From positions 8,122,001 through 8,186,000 of the forward strand of contig NC_070561.1 of NCBI RefSeq assembly GCF_026914185.1: 64,000 nucleotides of DNA, in the 5' to 3' direction. The position numbers and the translations under genes are program-made. Source of the stretch: Puccinia triticina (Eukaryota; Basidiomycota; Pucciniomycetes; Pucciniales; Pucciniaceae). Below, piece by piece: positions 43,641-53,781 of the stretch; the first letter of the stretch is position 1; every line of letters begins with the position of its first letter. The notes below the pieces were generated by a model that did no database searches, was not told where the DNA came from, and was given only the letters and a program-made list of their open reading frames with translations.

Positions 43641-44039
43641 CATAAATATTGCTTAACTACAAATATCATATTTGTTATCTCCCCCTCACAGAACTGCCAC
43701 CCGTGCCAAAGGAGTTCTCACACCGGGTACCACACATCTTTTTTCAAAAAAACTGGCCCCTCATACTGCACCCGGCACCGCCGGACGGGTGCACGGCGGG
43801 TGCAAGGGGTATCTGCCAAGCAGTGCGGGGTACCCCCCAACAGGTACTGATTGTTCATCTTTAGCTTACCCCATAACAGTACAACACTTGCTCAATATAC
43901 AGGATTAGCCCCACTCTATATTGTGGTTTTACCCCCTTACATGCAAATTACAGAATCATTGCAACACTTACACATCAGCTACATCACCATAACTCTTGAG
44001 CCACCTGCTAAATGTAGGCTATCTTTTGATACACCTCCG

Positions 44040-44335
44040 CAGTGTAAATGAGACTGAAACTGATGATTTGGAATGGCCAATATCAGTGAGATATGAAATG
44101 AATGTAGAGGAATGGGTCACTGTACTGAAGAGATGGAACTTTGAGAAATATGTAGATGTGATCAAAGGGTTCATCCACAGCTTTGATCAAGGTATACCAA
44201 ATCATAGATTCAGCGGAGCTGCAAGTTTCTATACCCCTGAGAGCCACAGCTTGGCACTAGAGGACAAAGAAAAAATCAAAAAATCAATGCAGAAAAAAGT
44301 AGTGGCAAAGAGAATGTTTGGCCCTTTCACACATG
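44040..44335 (+). pseudogene. DIRS-like reverse transcriptase, fragment 1 of 4
   Basis: Encodes the N-terminal entry region of a basidiomycete reverse transcriptase family: EEWVTVLKRW, GFIHSFDQGIPNH, YTPESHS, then KRMFGPFTH. The frame then continues into unrelated sequence with a stop at 44460. The matching continuation resumes at 46405 after about 2 kb of insertions. Assignment to DIRS/tyrosine-recombinase retroelements is from memory of similar rust proteins and is tentative. Confidence 0.6.
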
Positions 44336-44525
44336 GTGTGGGATTTATTCCTGTGTTTCTATACAAGAGATATTGTAAAATTAACCCCAGAAATAGCCTT
44401 TTCACACAAAATAACCTACAGTCACCCACTGGAATGACCCCTCTATCTCTGTTGCTTTAGGTGTAAGAGCTCAAGCTCTTCACTAAGCTAGATGTTGGCG
44501 CAGCGAGAGACGGAGTCTAAAGGAG

Positions 44526-44864
44526 TTCTGATACCAAAATGTGGGATCTTATTCAAAAGCCAGCTCATGAGAGACAGTCAGAAGGGTCGAGGTCTCTACT
44601 GTACACTTGATCTGGAGGAAAGGGGAGGAAGGAGAAGGAAGAAAAGGCTCACCTAGCTCAGGAGAGACAGTCAGAAGGGTCGAGGCCTCTACTGAGCTAG
44701 AAGGGGGAGTGGGGGATAAAGAGTTGGATCCTTGTGAATGGCTTGTGAAATCCACGGCGCCCGCGGCACAGGGGTTTCACATTAGGAGTTAAACAGATTT
44801 CAACCTGTCATGGAGAATGTTTCTCTTGCTTATTGTTCTTCAAGCTGACTTTGCATTACATGTT
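44526..44864 (-). repeat. Copia-like primer-binding site and LTR portion
   Basis: GTTCTGATACCA at 44526-44537 is, on the minus strand, TGGTATCAGAAC, a copia-type primer-binding site. TGTGGGATCTTATTC begins just beyond it at 44541, as expected for the inner edge of a 5' LTR in minus orientation. A 30-bp word (GAGACAGTCAGAAGGGTCGAGG) occurs twice (44570 and 44665). The far LTR border is hidden by the solo LTR at 44865. Confidence 0.5.
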
Positions 44865-45651
44865 GTGGAACTCCTACCGTTCCAGGCGGTAGGCAGAGCG
44901 TTGAGGGGATGGGTGCTGTTGAGGCTGCCCTTGAGGTGGTCCGGCAAATGAGATGTGGATCAAAAAGTGATAGCTTTGGGAAGGGGGGGGGGGCATTTTT
45001 GAGAGACAACAAGGATGGAATACCATTGGCGGTGGTTGGTTTTTTGAGAATTGGATGATGATGATAAGGGGATCAGGGATGAAGGATCAGGAATAGTGCT
45101 GGGGATACTGCCAGCGGATCAGAAAAAACGTGATGGATTTCTCTTGGATCAGAGCAAGTCCCATGCTGTCCCATCCTCCAAGTTTGAGCTCGAACTTGGA
45201 CTCTGGGAGTGACATGTCACAGGACATGTCATCACATCACATCCCTAACTACAAACATCAAACAGGAAAAGAGGAAAAAAGAAGAAAGAGAAGAAAACAC
45301 CACAACAATCAAAGATAAAGCAACACCAATGAGAATAAGGAAGAAAAGAAACACACAATCAAATAATAAAGAATCTAAAAAGAAAACAAAACAAGACAAA
45401 AGAAACAAAACAAAACCCACATGACACATGTGTTAGGACCAAGAAAGGAAAAGAAAGAATCTGGGAGGGATTTAGAATCTTGAGGAAGTGAGAAAGTGAG
45501 GGAGGGGATCATCTTGAGGATGAATATTGAGGGATCTTGAGGCTGAAGGGTCTTGAGAGGCTGGATAATTCTTCTCCTGAGGATTTTCTGATGAGTCATC
45601 TAAAATCTTGAAATCTTGATCTTGAGGCCCTGTGCCAGTTTGACCACCACA
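44865..45651 (-). repeat. Solo LTR of the gag-only family
   Basis: Runs from TGTGGAACTCCTACCG to TTTGACCACCACA and is flanked by the 4-bp repeat ATGT (44861-44864 and 45652-45655), the same duplication length as the complete element. No internal region remains, so it arose by LTR-LTR recombination. It includes an 11-G run near 44983. Confidence 0.88.
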
Positions 45652-45655
45652 ATGT

Positions 45656-46404
45656 GCATAATGAATACGCATAATTTGCTTGTATTTATAATGCCCTGCG
45701 GGGTTGTACCCTTTCTGTTGTAGGTAGCACCCTGTTTCTTTAGGGTAGGTCCCTTTGAGGCTGTGCTCCTGTCAAACTATATGTTGTGGGATGTACCCCA
45801 TTAGCTATTTATCCCACCAAAGCCTGTTTACCTGGAGCTAAAATCCCTCACCAACAGGTATAAAAGGAGGCCTCTCCAGCCATTTTTTTGGCATGCTGGC
45901 AATTCCCCCCACATCACACCATATCACTCCACATCATACCCAACTATAAACTACCTACAATTTCATATTATTACCCTTACAAGTGCAATAAAAAGTCTAA
46001 CACATTTTTCTCATCATCAATATAAAAAGCACCTAGTGCCAGTACCCTGTCCTTGGTTCCAATCCTGGTTGAAGCATGGTGCTCCCACACACTTCACGCC
46101 TCACCTGAGCCAACCTGGGTTCCATCCCCACTCTTGTCATTGATAACAATAACTCACCCAACCTCAGCTCAATTCCCCCTCTTCACATCTTCATCCAACA
46201 CTCATTAAAACTCTATACACATATTGATCAAAAAACTTCATCCTGAACCAACCAATCCTATCACATGATTAAGACTTTCCAAGCTTACCTTGGTGGGTCT
46301 TGTTATCATAATCTGGTAGTGAGAAGGGTGGAGCTTGCAACTCCACCATCCCCTTCTCCTTTCAGCAAAAGGTTTTGACAACCACTTTTGAGTCTTACAA
46401 CAGC
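45656..46404. other. Unassigned repeat-derived sequence
   Basis: No coding frame. 46274-46395 matches 20571-20715 and ends GTCTTACAACA just before reverse-transcriptase coding resumes, which suggests the end of an element inserted in that gene. Confidence 0.5.
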
Positions 46405-46616
46405 AAGATTAACAAAAATTTCTCTTTCTTCAGGACAAGCCCACTAGGAGAAATAATCAACAGATAAGGGTTGTTAAGACTGACAAATGACCTATCTTAT
46501 CCGCAGGACTGACAAGGTGTACCTTCTGTAAACTCATTTGTAGATTCTCAGGATTTCATCACAACATGGGACAACTTCAATGTGGTGGCATACTTCCTCA
46601 AGAAGAAAAAGCAACA
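46405..46616 (+). pseudogene. DIRS-like reverse transcriptase, fragment 2 of 4
   Basis: Reads KINKNFSFFRTSPLGEIINR, then LTNDLSYPQD and VPSVNSFVDSQDF..TWDNFNVVAYF, the next block of the same family after fragment 1, with two in-frame stops. It is cut at 46616 by the foldback element. Confidence 0.6.
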
Positions 46617-47008
46617 GTGGGTAGTTACTGAAAAGTTACTCAACTTTCATCTGGTGATATCTCTTGCAAGAAAGAGTTTAAAGAAATTCTGACTAGGCCA
46701 ATATAGCCGCCGAGAGCTGTTTCATGATTTACAGAACCATTTTCATGACTTGGGAATGTATAGAATACTTGTAATTCCTAATTTTGTGACAAAGTTTCAG
46801 TTACTAGTAACTAGTTATCCGTAACTGCAATTTTGTCACAAAATAGGGAATTCAAAATATGTAATCCATTCAAAATTCAGAAAAAAGGTGTTTGAAATAA
46901 TAAAAAAACCTTCAATAGATAATTTGGCCTACTAAAAATTTCTTTAAACTTTTTCTCTCATGAGATATCACCAGATGAAAGTTGAGTAACTTTTCAGTAA
47001 CTACCCAC
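46617..47008. repeat. Foldback MITE inside the reverse transcriptase
   Basis: Arms GTGGGTAGTTACTGAAAAG (left) and its inverse (right) extend through CTCAACTTTCATCTGGTGATATC. Inner parts also pair (AATTTTGTGACAAA with TTTGTCACAAAAT). 392 bp. The target duplication is not evident because the palindrome fades gradually into the flanks. Confidence 0.8.
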
Positions 47009-47013
47009 CGTTG

Positions 47014-48013
47014 GAAAAAGGAACCAGTATTACTAGCTATGTTTGGTTGGGAAAAGGTGTACCACCAAATCCCAATGGCTGTATTTAATGGTAAACACCT
47101 TCAATGGGAAAATTATGCTGGATACACGGATCACATTCAGCAGTGTGGAAGGCTGCGGGTCTTTTGGTAGACCAGCGGACACATGGAAAAAAATCATGTT
47201 TATGGAATTTTACCTACTGAATATATTTTGATGGGTTGAAAATAATCTATTTGTCAAAGAGATTATGTCAGATTGCTTAATGGAAGATGTAGTTAAACAA
47301 TTGGACCAACTTGTTGTCAAGACAAACAAGGAGAAATTTTCACATTTCCTGGAAGAACAAAAATATATTGGCTTTGTCTGGAACAGAACCGCAAAATCAG
47401 TAAGGCTAACAGAAGACAAACTCCAGAAAAGGATCTTGCAGATCCATGACTACCTTTAAATAGGAGCAATTTTCTGGTATAATGAAGTAGAAATACTAGC
47501 TGGAAGACTCAATCATGTGTCTTAAATCCTTGATCCACAGCTCAAATGGTACCTGTGAAGGCTTTACCAATGACTCATGTACTGGGTGGACAGAACCAAA
47601 AGGCAACCAGTACCAGGAGACGTGGAGGAAGACCTCCACACATGGCTCACAACACTCAACAATTTCAAACCTACTAGACTGATTGCAAGCCCAGACACAA
47701 TGGAGTTTGGGTGGGTGGGAGACACTTTGACTATTTACGGCATAGTAGTACTAATTGGCCGCAGATGGGCCCAATTCTTCCTACTATCAAGAGAGGTACT
47801 AGAAGCAAAGACAAGGAGGAACAAAGAATCACAAGACTAGATAATATCACCATACACCTAGGACTCCTGATGCTCATCAAACTAGGCACTATGAAAGGCA
47901 AGAAATTTATTGTATGGATCAATAACACAACAACAGAGAGCACTGTGGTGAACAAAAGCGGTCCCTGTGTAGAATTGGCAGGCCACCGCCACTCCAAGAT
48001 GATTTCTGGTTAA
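47014..48013 (+). pseudogene. DIRS-like reverse transcriptase/RNase H, fragment 3 of 4
   Basis: Pieces in family order: LLAMFGWEKVYHQIPMAV, CGSFGRPADTWKKIM, then WVENNLFV where the catalytic WVDDNLF is expected, KYIGFVWN and VRLTEDKLQKRI, and the RNase H region GWVGDTLTIYGIVVLIGRRW. Arg-to-stop (TGA just before WVENN), Asp-Asp to Glu-Asn and several frameshifts make it inactive. It continues at 49870. Confidence 0.65.
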
Positions 48014-48098
48014 AGTTGGGTGATCTGGGGAACTCTGCTCTGCTCCGTAAAGTATTAAAGGGGGTGAAATAACCATAATCTAGCAAGGAAAGTAATTT

Positions 48099-49152
48099 TG
48101 TGGTGGCCAAACTCGTGGCGTAGAGATGGCACTTGGCACCCGCCGGCGGGTACCCGCCACACTTCAGCACATAATTCTATGCGCTTGCAGGTACCCGTTG
48201 CATGCGTGCAGCTCCCTGCATGTATTTCTACTAAAATGAAACCCCTGACACCCGCCATGGGTGCCTGCAGGCGCATATAATTATGTGCTGAAGTGTGACA
48301 GGTACCCGCCAGCGGGTGCCAAGTGCCATCTCTATTGTGGCGGCCATGGCATCAGTCTTTTTCAGTCATTCCTCAGTTTCAGTCATACAGGATACATGAT
48401 CAAGACCTCATCAAGACTCCCTCAAGAACCCTCAAGATCAATCAGTGTAGCGCGTGCACAAGGCTCAAGGCATTTCAGGATCTCCTCCCCCCCACTTTCC
48501 CTTATTTTTGTCTGTTTTGTCTCTTCCTTCTCTTTCTTGGTTTTGTTTGTCTCTTACTTTTATTTCTTGTCAAGTCTTTTCTTTTTTCTTATATGTGCAC
48601 TTTTGGATGAAGATGTATGTGGTGGGTTGGTGTGTTGTTTTGTTTTTTCTTTGGTTGTGTTCTGTTCTCTTTTCCTTATTGTTGTTGCGCGCGCAGAGGC
48701 GCGCAGGTGTATGATGACCTGTCCACAACATGTCACAGTCCCCAGAGTCTGAGTTCAGTTCAAACTCAGATGATGGGGTGGCATGGCCTTTGTCTGAACC
48801 CTTTTCTTTTGGCTTTTCAGATCATCCATTGAGAATCTTAATTTTATTGATCCCTCTCTAAGTCTGTGTGTCTTGTGAGTTCAAACTCTCAGCACCTTGA
48901 GTCCCATTTCCCCAAATCCCTTCTTTAGATCACATCTTCCAGCCCTCTTTACCAGACTCCTTTCCCCTTCAGATACTCAACAACAAACTACCACCAACGG
49001 GAATCTACACCTCGTCGTCTCTCAACAAATCCCCCTCCAACTTCCGCTATCTTGATTCCTCATCTCTTTTCCGGACCACTGCAAAGGCAGCGCACAGCGC
49101 ACTGACCCCTTCCAGTAGCTGCCAACGGCCCAGCACCGGTCGGAGTTGCACA
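48099..49152 (+). repeat. LTR of the gag-only family, plus orientation
   Basis: Starts TGTGGTGGCCAAACT and ends CGGTCGGAGTTGCACA, the reverse complement of the ends of 44865-45651. The internal CTCAGATGATGGGGTGGCATGG block also matches the family. Interrupted by the MITE at 48121-48334. No target duplication or primer-binding site was found at its borders, so it may be one end of a rearranged element. Confidence 0.7.
48121..48334. mobile_element. hAT MITE, TAGAGAT family, copy 2
   Basis: TIRs TAGAGATGGCACTTGGCACC and inverse, continuing into GCGGGTACCCGCCACAC; the whole 214 bp is nearly palindromic (ACTTCAGCACATAATT arms). Flanking 8-mers TCGTGGCG (48113-48120) and TTGTGGCG (48335-48342) differ by one base. 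Confidence 0.88.
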
Positions 49153-49869
49153 ACGTGTAAGTAACTGCAAGGACATGGAAAGACACCGTAAATACAGTAG
49201 AATCTGCCATAAAAGTAAGAGAAGAAAACTCTGCAAGTAAAAGGACAATCTCCACCGTAAGGAATCCGTACCAGAAAATAATAGTAAGAATGAATCAAGA
49301 GTCCGTACAAATTGTAATGATCCCATGATGGGGGAAAACTTCCTCACCCCTCATAGAAAAAGGAAAAACAACATGAGAGAAAGAAACCATTCTCCTCAGC
49401 CCACCTCTCACACACGCAATCCGCCAAGCCACGCCCCCAGAACCATGCACGTCTTCTGTCCATTCCGCTCTCACACGCATCTCCTGTCAGCTTTGCTGCA
49501 CGTCATTGCCCACCATCGGACTCCTCATCTTGCCTTAGCTTCCTTGACCCTTTCTAGCCTACAATGCCAGGATCCCACACGCCGCCTCCATCCCAGCTAC
49601 GCCCGCTGACGTAGCCCGCTTTGGGTATCACAGCTTCCCCCGGTCTCCGCCGCTACTAGCCAGTCTGCACCGGCCTGCAGCTTAAGTCAAGTCCAGCTCC
49701 GCCGTTGAGCACCGCCGCCAACGCGCAGTGTACAACAACTCCGCGCCCCACCTCAAAGACATCCTCCGCGCCAGCCTTGCAGAATCCACAGTCCGCAAAC
49801 TCTGCACCTCCATGCGGTCAATTCAAGTCCCCGACCCGGATTTACCACCATAGCGCAGTCAAAAAATTG
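49153..49869. other. No gene recognised
   Basis: CG-richer, Ser/Pro-coding-like sequence in several frames without a domain. It probably belongs to whatever element brought the LTR at 48099. Confidence 0.4.
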
Positions 49870-50083
49870 CAAATCAAAATATAAATTTGTAAATGACAAA
49901 TTGAAAGTGATACAGAAGATCCTCATAGAACATCAGATCAACATTTTGCCTAAAAGAGTGGCATCTGCGGACAACAGAGCAGTCACGCTCTCCAAAGGGA
50001 TACAAAGGAAGCACAAAACTCAAGATCATCTGAAGATAGTAGTACCAAGAGAATTAGACAGTACCATGGTCCAAGTAATTTAA
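49870..50083 (+). pseudogene. DIRS-like reverse transcriptase, C-terminal fragment 4 of 4
   Basis: Encodes the RNase H C-terminal signature of the same family: NDKLKVIQKILIEHQ, ILPKRVASADNRAVTLSKG, ending in VPRELDSTMVQVI and a stop at 50083. The usual ADxLSRG reads AVTLSKG, so a conserved Asp is lost. Confidence 0.6.
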
Positions 50084-50442
50084 TCCACATTGGCCAGAAA
50101 CCAAACATGAGCTGAGGGAAAGAATTGGAACTGGGCTCAGGCCCAACCTGAGCTATGGGTGTGGGCTCCAGCTGTTGTGCATGGCCAAATTTGAATCCCT
50201 CTATTGTACTAAGCCCCCTAAGCCTTCTTGAACATTTTTTTTTCAAGTTGTTTATCAAGAACAGCCTTGAACACCAACTGGGAAAAGTACGTGCAAGTCA
50301 CACTTGGCCAACTTTGAAACCCCTTGATATCAGTTGCCAATGAAAATCATTTTGATTAGATTCACGCGTGGTTTACACTAAATGCATAGTTGCATTTTGG
50401 TTGTACATATTGATGTGTAACCAATTCCGTCAAAGCAGATTA

Positions 50443-50620
50443 CAGTCAAACCTGTCTAAGGGCATACCCTTTTAACTGCACAATCTGCCTATCAGCATAG
50501 AAAAAGACTTCCCCAGATTCTTGATTGCCCAGCAAAATCACCATCTCTAAGGGCATAACCTGCCTAAAGTCATACAAAAAGTCTTCTCCCAAAGGGTATG
50601 CCCTTAGACAGGTTTGACTG
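50443..50620. mobile_element. Tc1/mariner-type MITE
   Basis: 178 bp with perfect TIRs CAGTCAAACCTGTCTAAG continuing to GGGCATACCCTTT, flanked by TA on both sides (50441-50442 and 50621-50622). CAGTCAAACCTGTCTA is a widespread mariner-like terminus. No coding capacity. Confidence 0.93.
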
Positions 50621-51564
50621 TACATACTCCAACAGACTCAGTGACTGAGGTGTCTCCAATTCCACTGATGTGAATTCCTCTGCAGCGCAAATGCCATAGG
50701 TAATAACTCCGGCGAGACCTCGAGGGTCCGCAGTTAATGAAATACACATCTGCTGTGATCCGGCCGGCGGGGAATAAGATGTCATGGCAATATTATCCTA
50801 TCAAACCGCAGAGCAGTACAATTATCCAAGATGGACCGGTAACAGTCTGGCTTCCGCGGTGCTTTTTCTATGACATCCAAATGGCCAGTATGTCTATGTG
50901 CTGGCACATAGCACCTGGAATTTCTCAACTTGCCGTTGGTTATGAATTATGAGCCAACACTGCAAGCCCATAGGTTGGTTCAAGTGCAGTTTGCGAATTA
51001 CGCAAGGTTGCCAGGGGGTAATCGCAACCCTTTCCCCCACTTCGGCATATATACCGTTGACTTCGGCGCCCATTTTTCACCAAGCTTCGAGCACATAGCG
51101 CTTTGAAGGTCTCCGATGTGGTGTGCCTTCAGCCCCAGATTAGTACTTTCCAGCGAAGAGATTTTTTGGTGTGGGGATGCAATGCAGGTTGACAGTGCCT
51201 ACTTGGGACCGCACCCAAGGGAAAAATGATACTTCCACTCTCTTGGCTGACTTGGACAGCGACTTGAGCTATGCATGACCATTCTTTGTGCGCAAACATT
51301 CCGATCGAGAAGTAGAATTTCCTTAGGTTTTTGGAGCAGCACACGAACGTGTGCGCAAGGTCTCGCTCGGCGGGTATGAGGCGCGATGACGAATATGACT
51401 TGGGCAGGAGGAGGCAGGAGGACAATGGGGTAATTCTCCACGAACCAGGGTACATCCCTGGCGAATCAGGCATGCTAGCATCAATGTGCGCGGTCCTGGG
51501 CGGTCAATGTGGATTTCGAACCAGCAAACACTCATCTTGGGGTCCTCCAATAGGCTTCATCTGT

Positions 51565-51571
51565 CTATAAA
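51565..51571 (+). promoter_or_regulatory. TATA box of secreted-protein gene, copy 2
   Basis: TATAAAA in the same context and at the same distance from the ATG as in copy 1. Confidence 0.55.
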
Positions 51572-51809
51572 ACCACCTCCCAACCTCGGGGCCTCAGTCT
51601 TTTCCCCATCCACTTCCATCCTCACGAGCTCGCGATCAGATCAACTTATTGAACTCCCAAACAAAACTTTCCAAAGTATGCCCGCCAATTCCTCACCGTT
51701 TCTAACGGTGTCACCAGTCTTCGTCTTCATATTGTCGCGCCAAAACTAAACTTCTTCGTGATTTCTTTCCATTTTGAATTGAAAGCCAGCCCAGAAGATC
51801 TCTCCAAAG

Positions 51810-52614
51810 ATGTTGTTTAAGTACTTGTTGGCGCCTGTTGCTTTTGCCGGTGAGATATCCTTGATCCTCGAATGATTCCATCTCTCTGCCGGAAAAATCG
51901 AACTGAGGAAGATTCTTTGTCACCTTGAAAATGACACAGCCGCTAGCGTGCCATCATACAGCCCCGGGGAGAAGTCAGTTTACAAGACGTTCGATTTCCA
52001 AACGGCGGTTACCGCCACTACCCAGTACGAAAAGTCAATCACCAGTGCTTGTGGCCAGGACAAAGTGCAAGACGTCATCAGCGATTTGAATCATATCTAC
52101 AAACCCGTCGCCGAGAATACTGAGAAGTTCCGCACCTCTATTGAGAAGTATGACGCTAACTTTCTCGTGAGTATAACCCATCCTCGCTCTTATCTTCGAG
52201 CATCCTGAGTTTCTTTCCTCATCCTCAGTAATCCCTCTCTTTTGCCAACATTTTCTCAGTCCGAGCAAGCCATAATCTTCTCCGGGTTCTTAAAAAGCTT
52301 TGAAAATATCCTCAAGGCCATTTCCCAACGCCCCAAAATCTACCAAAGCTGCAATTGTGAGTCCGATTTAAAGAAAAAAAAAAAAAAATGCAGACAGTCC
52401 CCTGAAGGATCAAATCCCACTAACGACCCCTCTTTTTTTGGTATCATAAATGCCAACAGCGAAATTTTCGGAGTTCGACAACAAGTTCAGTGTGATCATC
52501 ACCGGATTCAAGCGAGACAACGTCGATCTACGATCCGCCTTCAGTGCAGTCAAGCTTGACACCTCTCTCTTCGCCAAGTTAGGCTTCAAGTTCCATCAAA
52601 AACTCGGTTTTTAA
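51810..52614 (+). CDS. Small secreted protein, candidate effector, copy 2
   Basis: Exons 51810-51849, 51940-52166, 52260-52356 and 52460-52614 have exactly the same lengths as in copy 1 and encode 172 residues with the identical signal peptide. Replacements in exons 1-3 are only Gly to Glu (after SP in the mature N-terminus), Ser to Thr and Val to Ile. Exon 4 differs at 13 of 51 residues, while the KFSVIIT and SLFAKLGFKF segments stay fixed. Both cysteines are conserved. The third donor site is TGCAATT/GTGAG instead of TGCAATG/GTGAG, still usable. The gene looks intact and independently maintained. Function unknown; effector status is inferred. Confidence 0.8.
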
Positions 52615-52897
52615 AAAAATGTCAAACTTGTCATCACTTGTTGAGGACTGATCAACGCCCCGGGTGGACTGAAAAAAGATGAAAACCACTTCTCTCGCTA
52701 GAGTAGAGACCCCATTGTGCTCGAGTGTTTGTAGTGTGACAACCCTCTTCACGGCGCTATGATGATCACTTTTTGTATCCTCTCTCATATATTCCTTACG
52801 ACCTTTCTCCTTCTGTATGTATAAGATAAAATGTTCGGAATGATTTTTTTCACTCTCAAGTATCCCCAGCGCCCCAGCATGCTTTTATCCGGGATGA

Positions 52898-53781
52898 TCC
52901 TGAAGTCATCCTCAGAATATCAGTGGCCATTCCTCAAGATCAATCATTAGCCTTCTTCCAGTGGGAATAGCAGGTGTTAGCCCGCTACCCTAGCATCACA
53001 TGCCTGCTATGCTTGACGGGCTACCGGATTAGTCACACGGAGCTGTGCAATTACTCACTTGATTATACTGTCTAGCCAAGACCTTTTGGCTTTATAGCCA
53101 TGAGGAACTGGGCGTAGACTGTACGAGAAAAAGCATTGCAACAAGTGTCAGTCAGACAGGCTCTGCTAACACCAAAAACTATGTCCTCGCGTAATTGGTC
53201 GGTCAAGTGGTTTTGGCTGCGGGCCTTGCGGCTTGGTTGCCAAGAAAAAGAATGTTTGAACGAATGTGGGGCTCATGACAAGCTTGAAGGGCAAACTAGT
53301 TCTTCTTGCTAGCCATGTTGTGTGGGAATGGCGGTTGCGATCACATAGTTGCAGTTGGACCCTTTCCATCCAAAGACAAGGGCGACTCTATATAGCTGAG
53401 TTGCCAGGGACAGTTTTAATGGAACGCCCGCCATGGTGGTGGCCGAGACATCTGTTACACCAGGATACAGAAAGATCCCCGGCTTGGGTTATGCTTCCTC
53501 GATTTCGCTCTAACGTTGAACTGAAGCGATGCCGAGCCTCAGCCCACTGTCGTCGGGACGGCGGCAGAAGCTGAGCGAGGCTTTCCTTCACTGAAGTCAG
53601 AGAAACGGCTGAGTGCAAGTGGTTCTTCAAACTGTTCTGTCGAGCACCTGCGCTGAGCCCTTTCTTAAACCTGCGACCTGGGGATTTCAGGCCTGAAATT
53701 CCTCCAAAAATCCCTCGTACATATCTCGCAGACCTGACCTTGAAGACTACGGACCGCGTGAACACGTCTTAGACATCGCAT
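52898..53781. other. Intergenic; no gene seen
   Basis: Several short frames (53266-53574, 53388-53765 on opposite strands) without motifs or splice partners. The last part is probably the promoter and leader of the Atg22-like gene. Confidence 0.45.

Larger units (their letters stand above)
41478..43863. mobile_element. hAT element hosting nested insertions
   Basis: TIRs TAAAGATGAACAATCA (left) and the inverted TGATTGTTCATCTTTA (right) are flanked by perfect 8-bp repeats GCTTACCC at 41470-41477 and 43864-43871. Subterminal GGTACCTG and GCACCCGGCACCG words recur inverted. It is 2386 bp long and contains an LTR of the gag-only family, a hAT MITE and a copia-like relic. No transposase is present. 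Confidence 0.9.
50680..52897 (+). repeat. Segmental duplication, copy 2
   Basis: Direct-orientation copy of 16649-18894 including promoter, gene and 3' flank. It starts 58 bp after the mariner MITE. Promoter and introns are close to copy 1; the main losses are about 50 bp downstream of the gene and small indels upstream. Confidence 0.9.

Noticed and set aside
48344..48832. Hydrophobic frames (Phe/Leu/Cys-rich) as membrane proteins
   Set aside because: They are translations of a T-rich LTR interior of the gag-only family; no conserved start or family.
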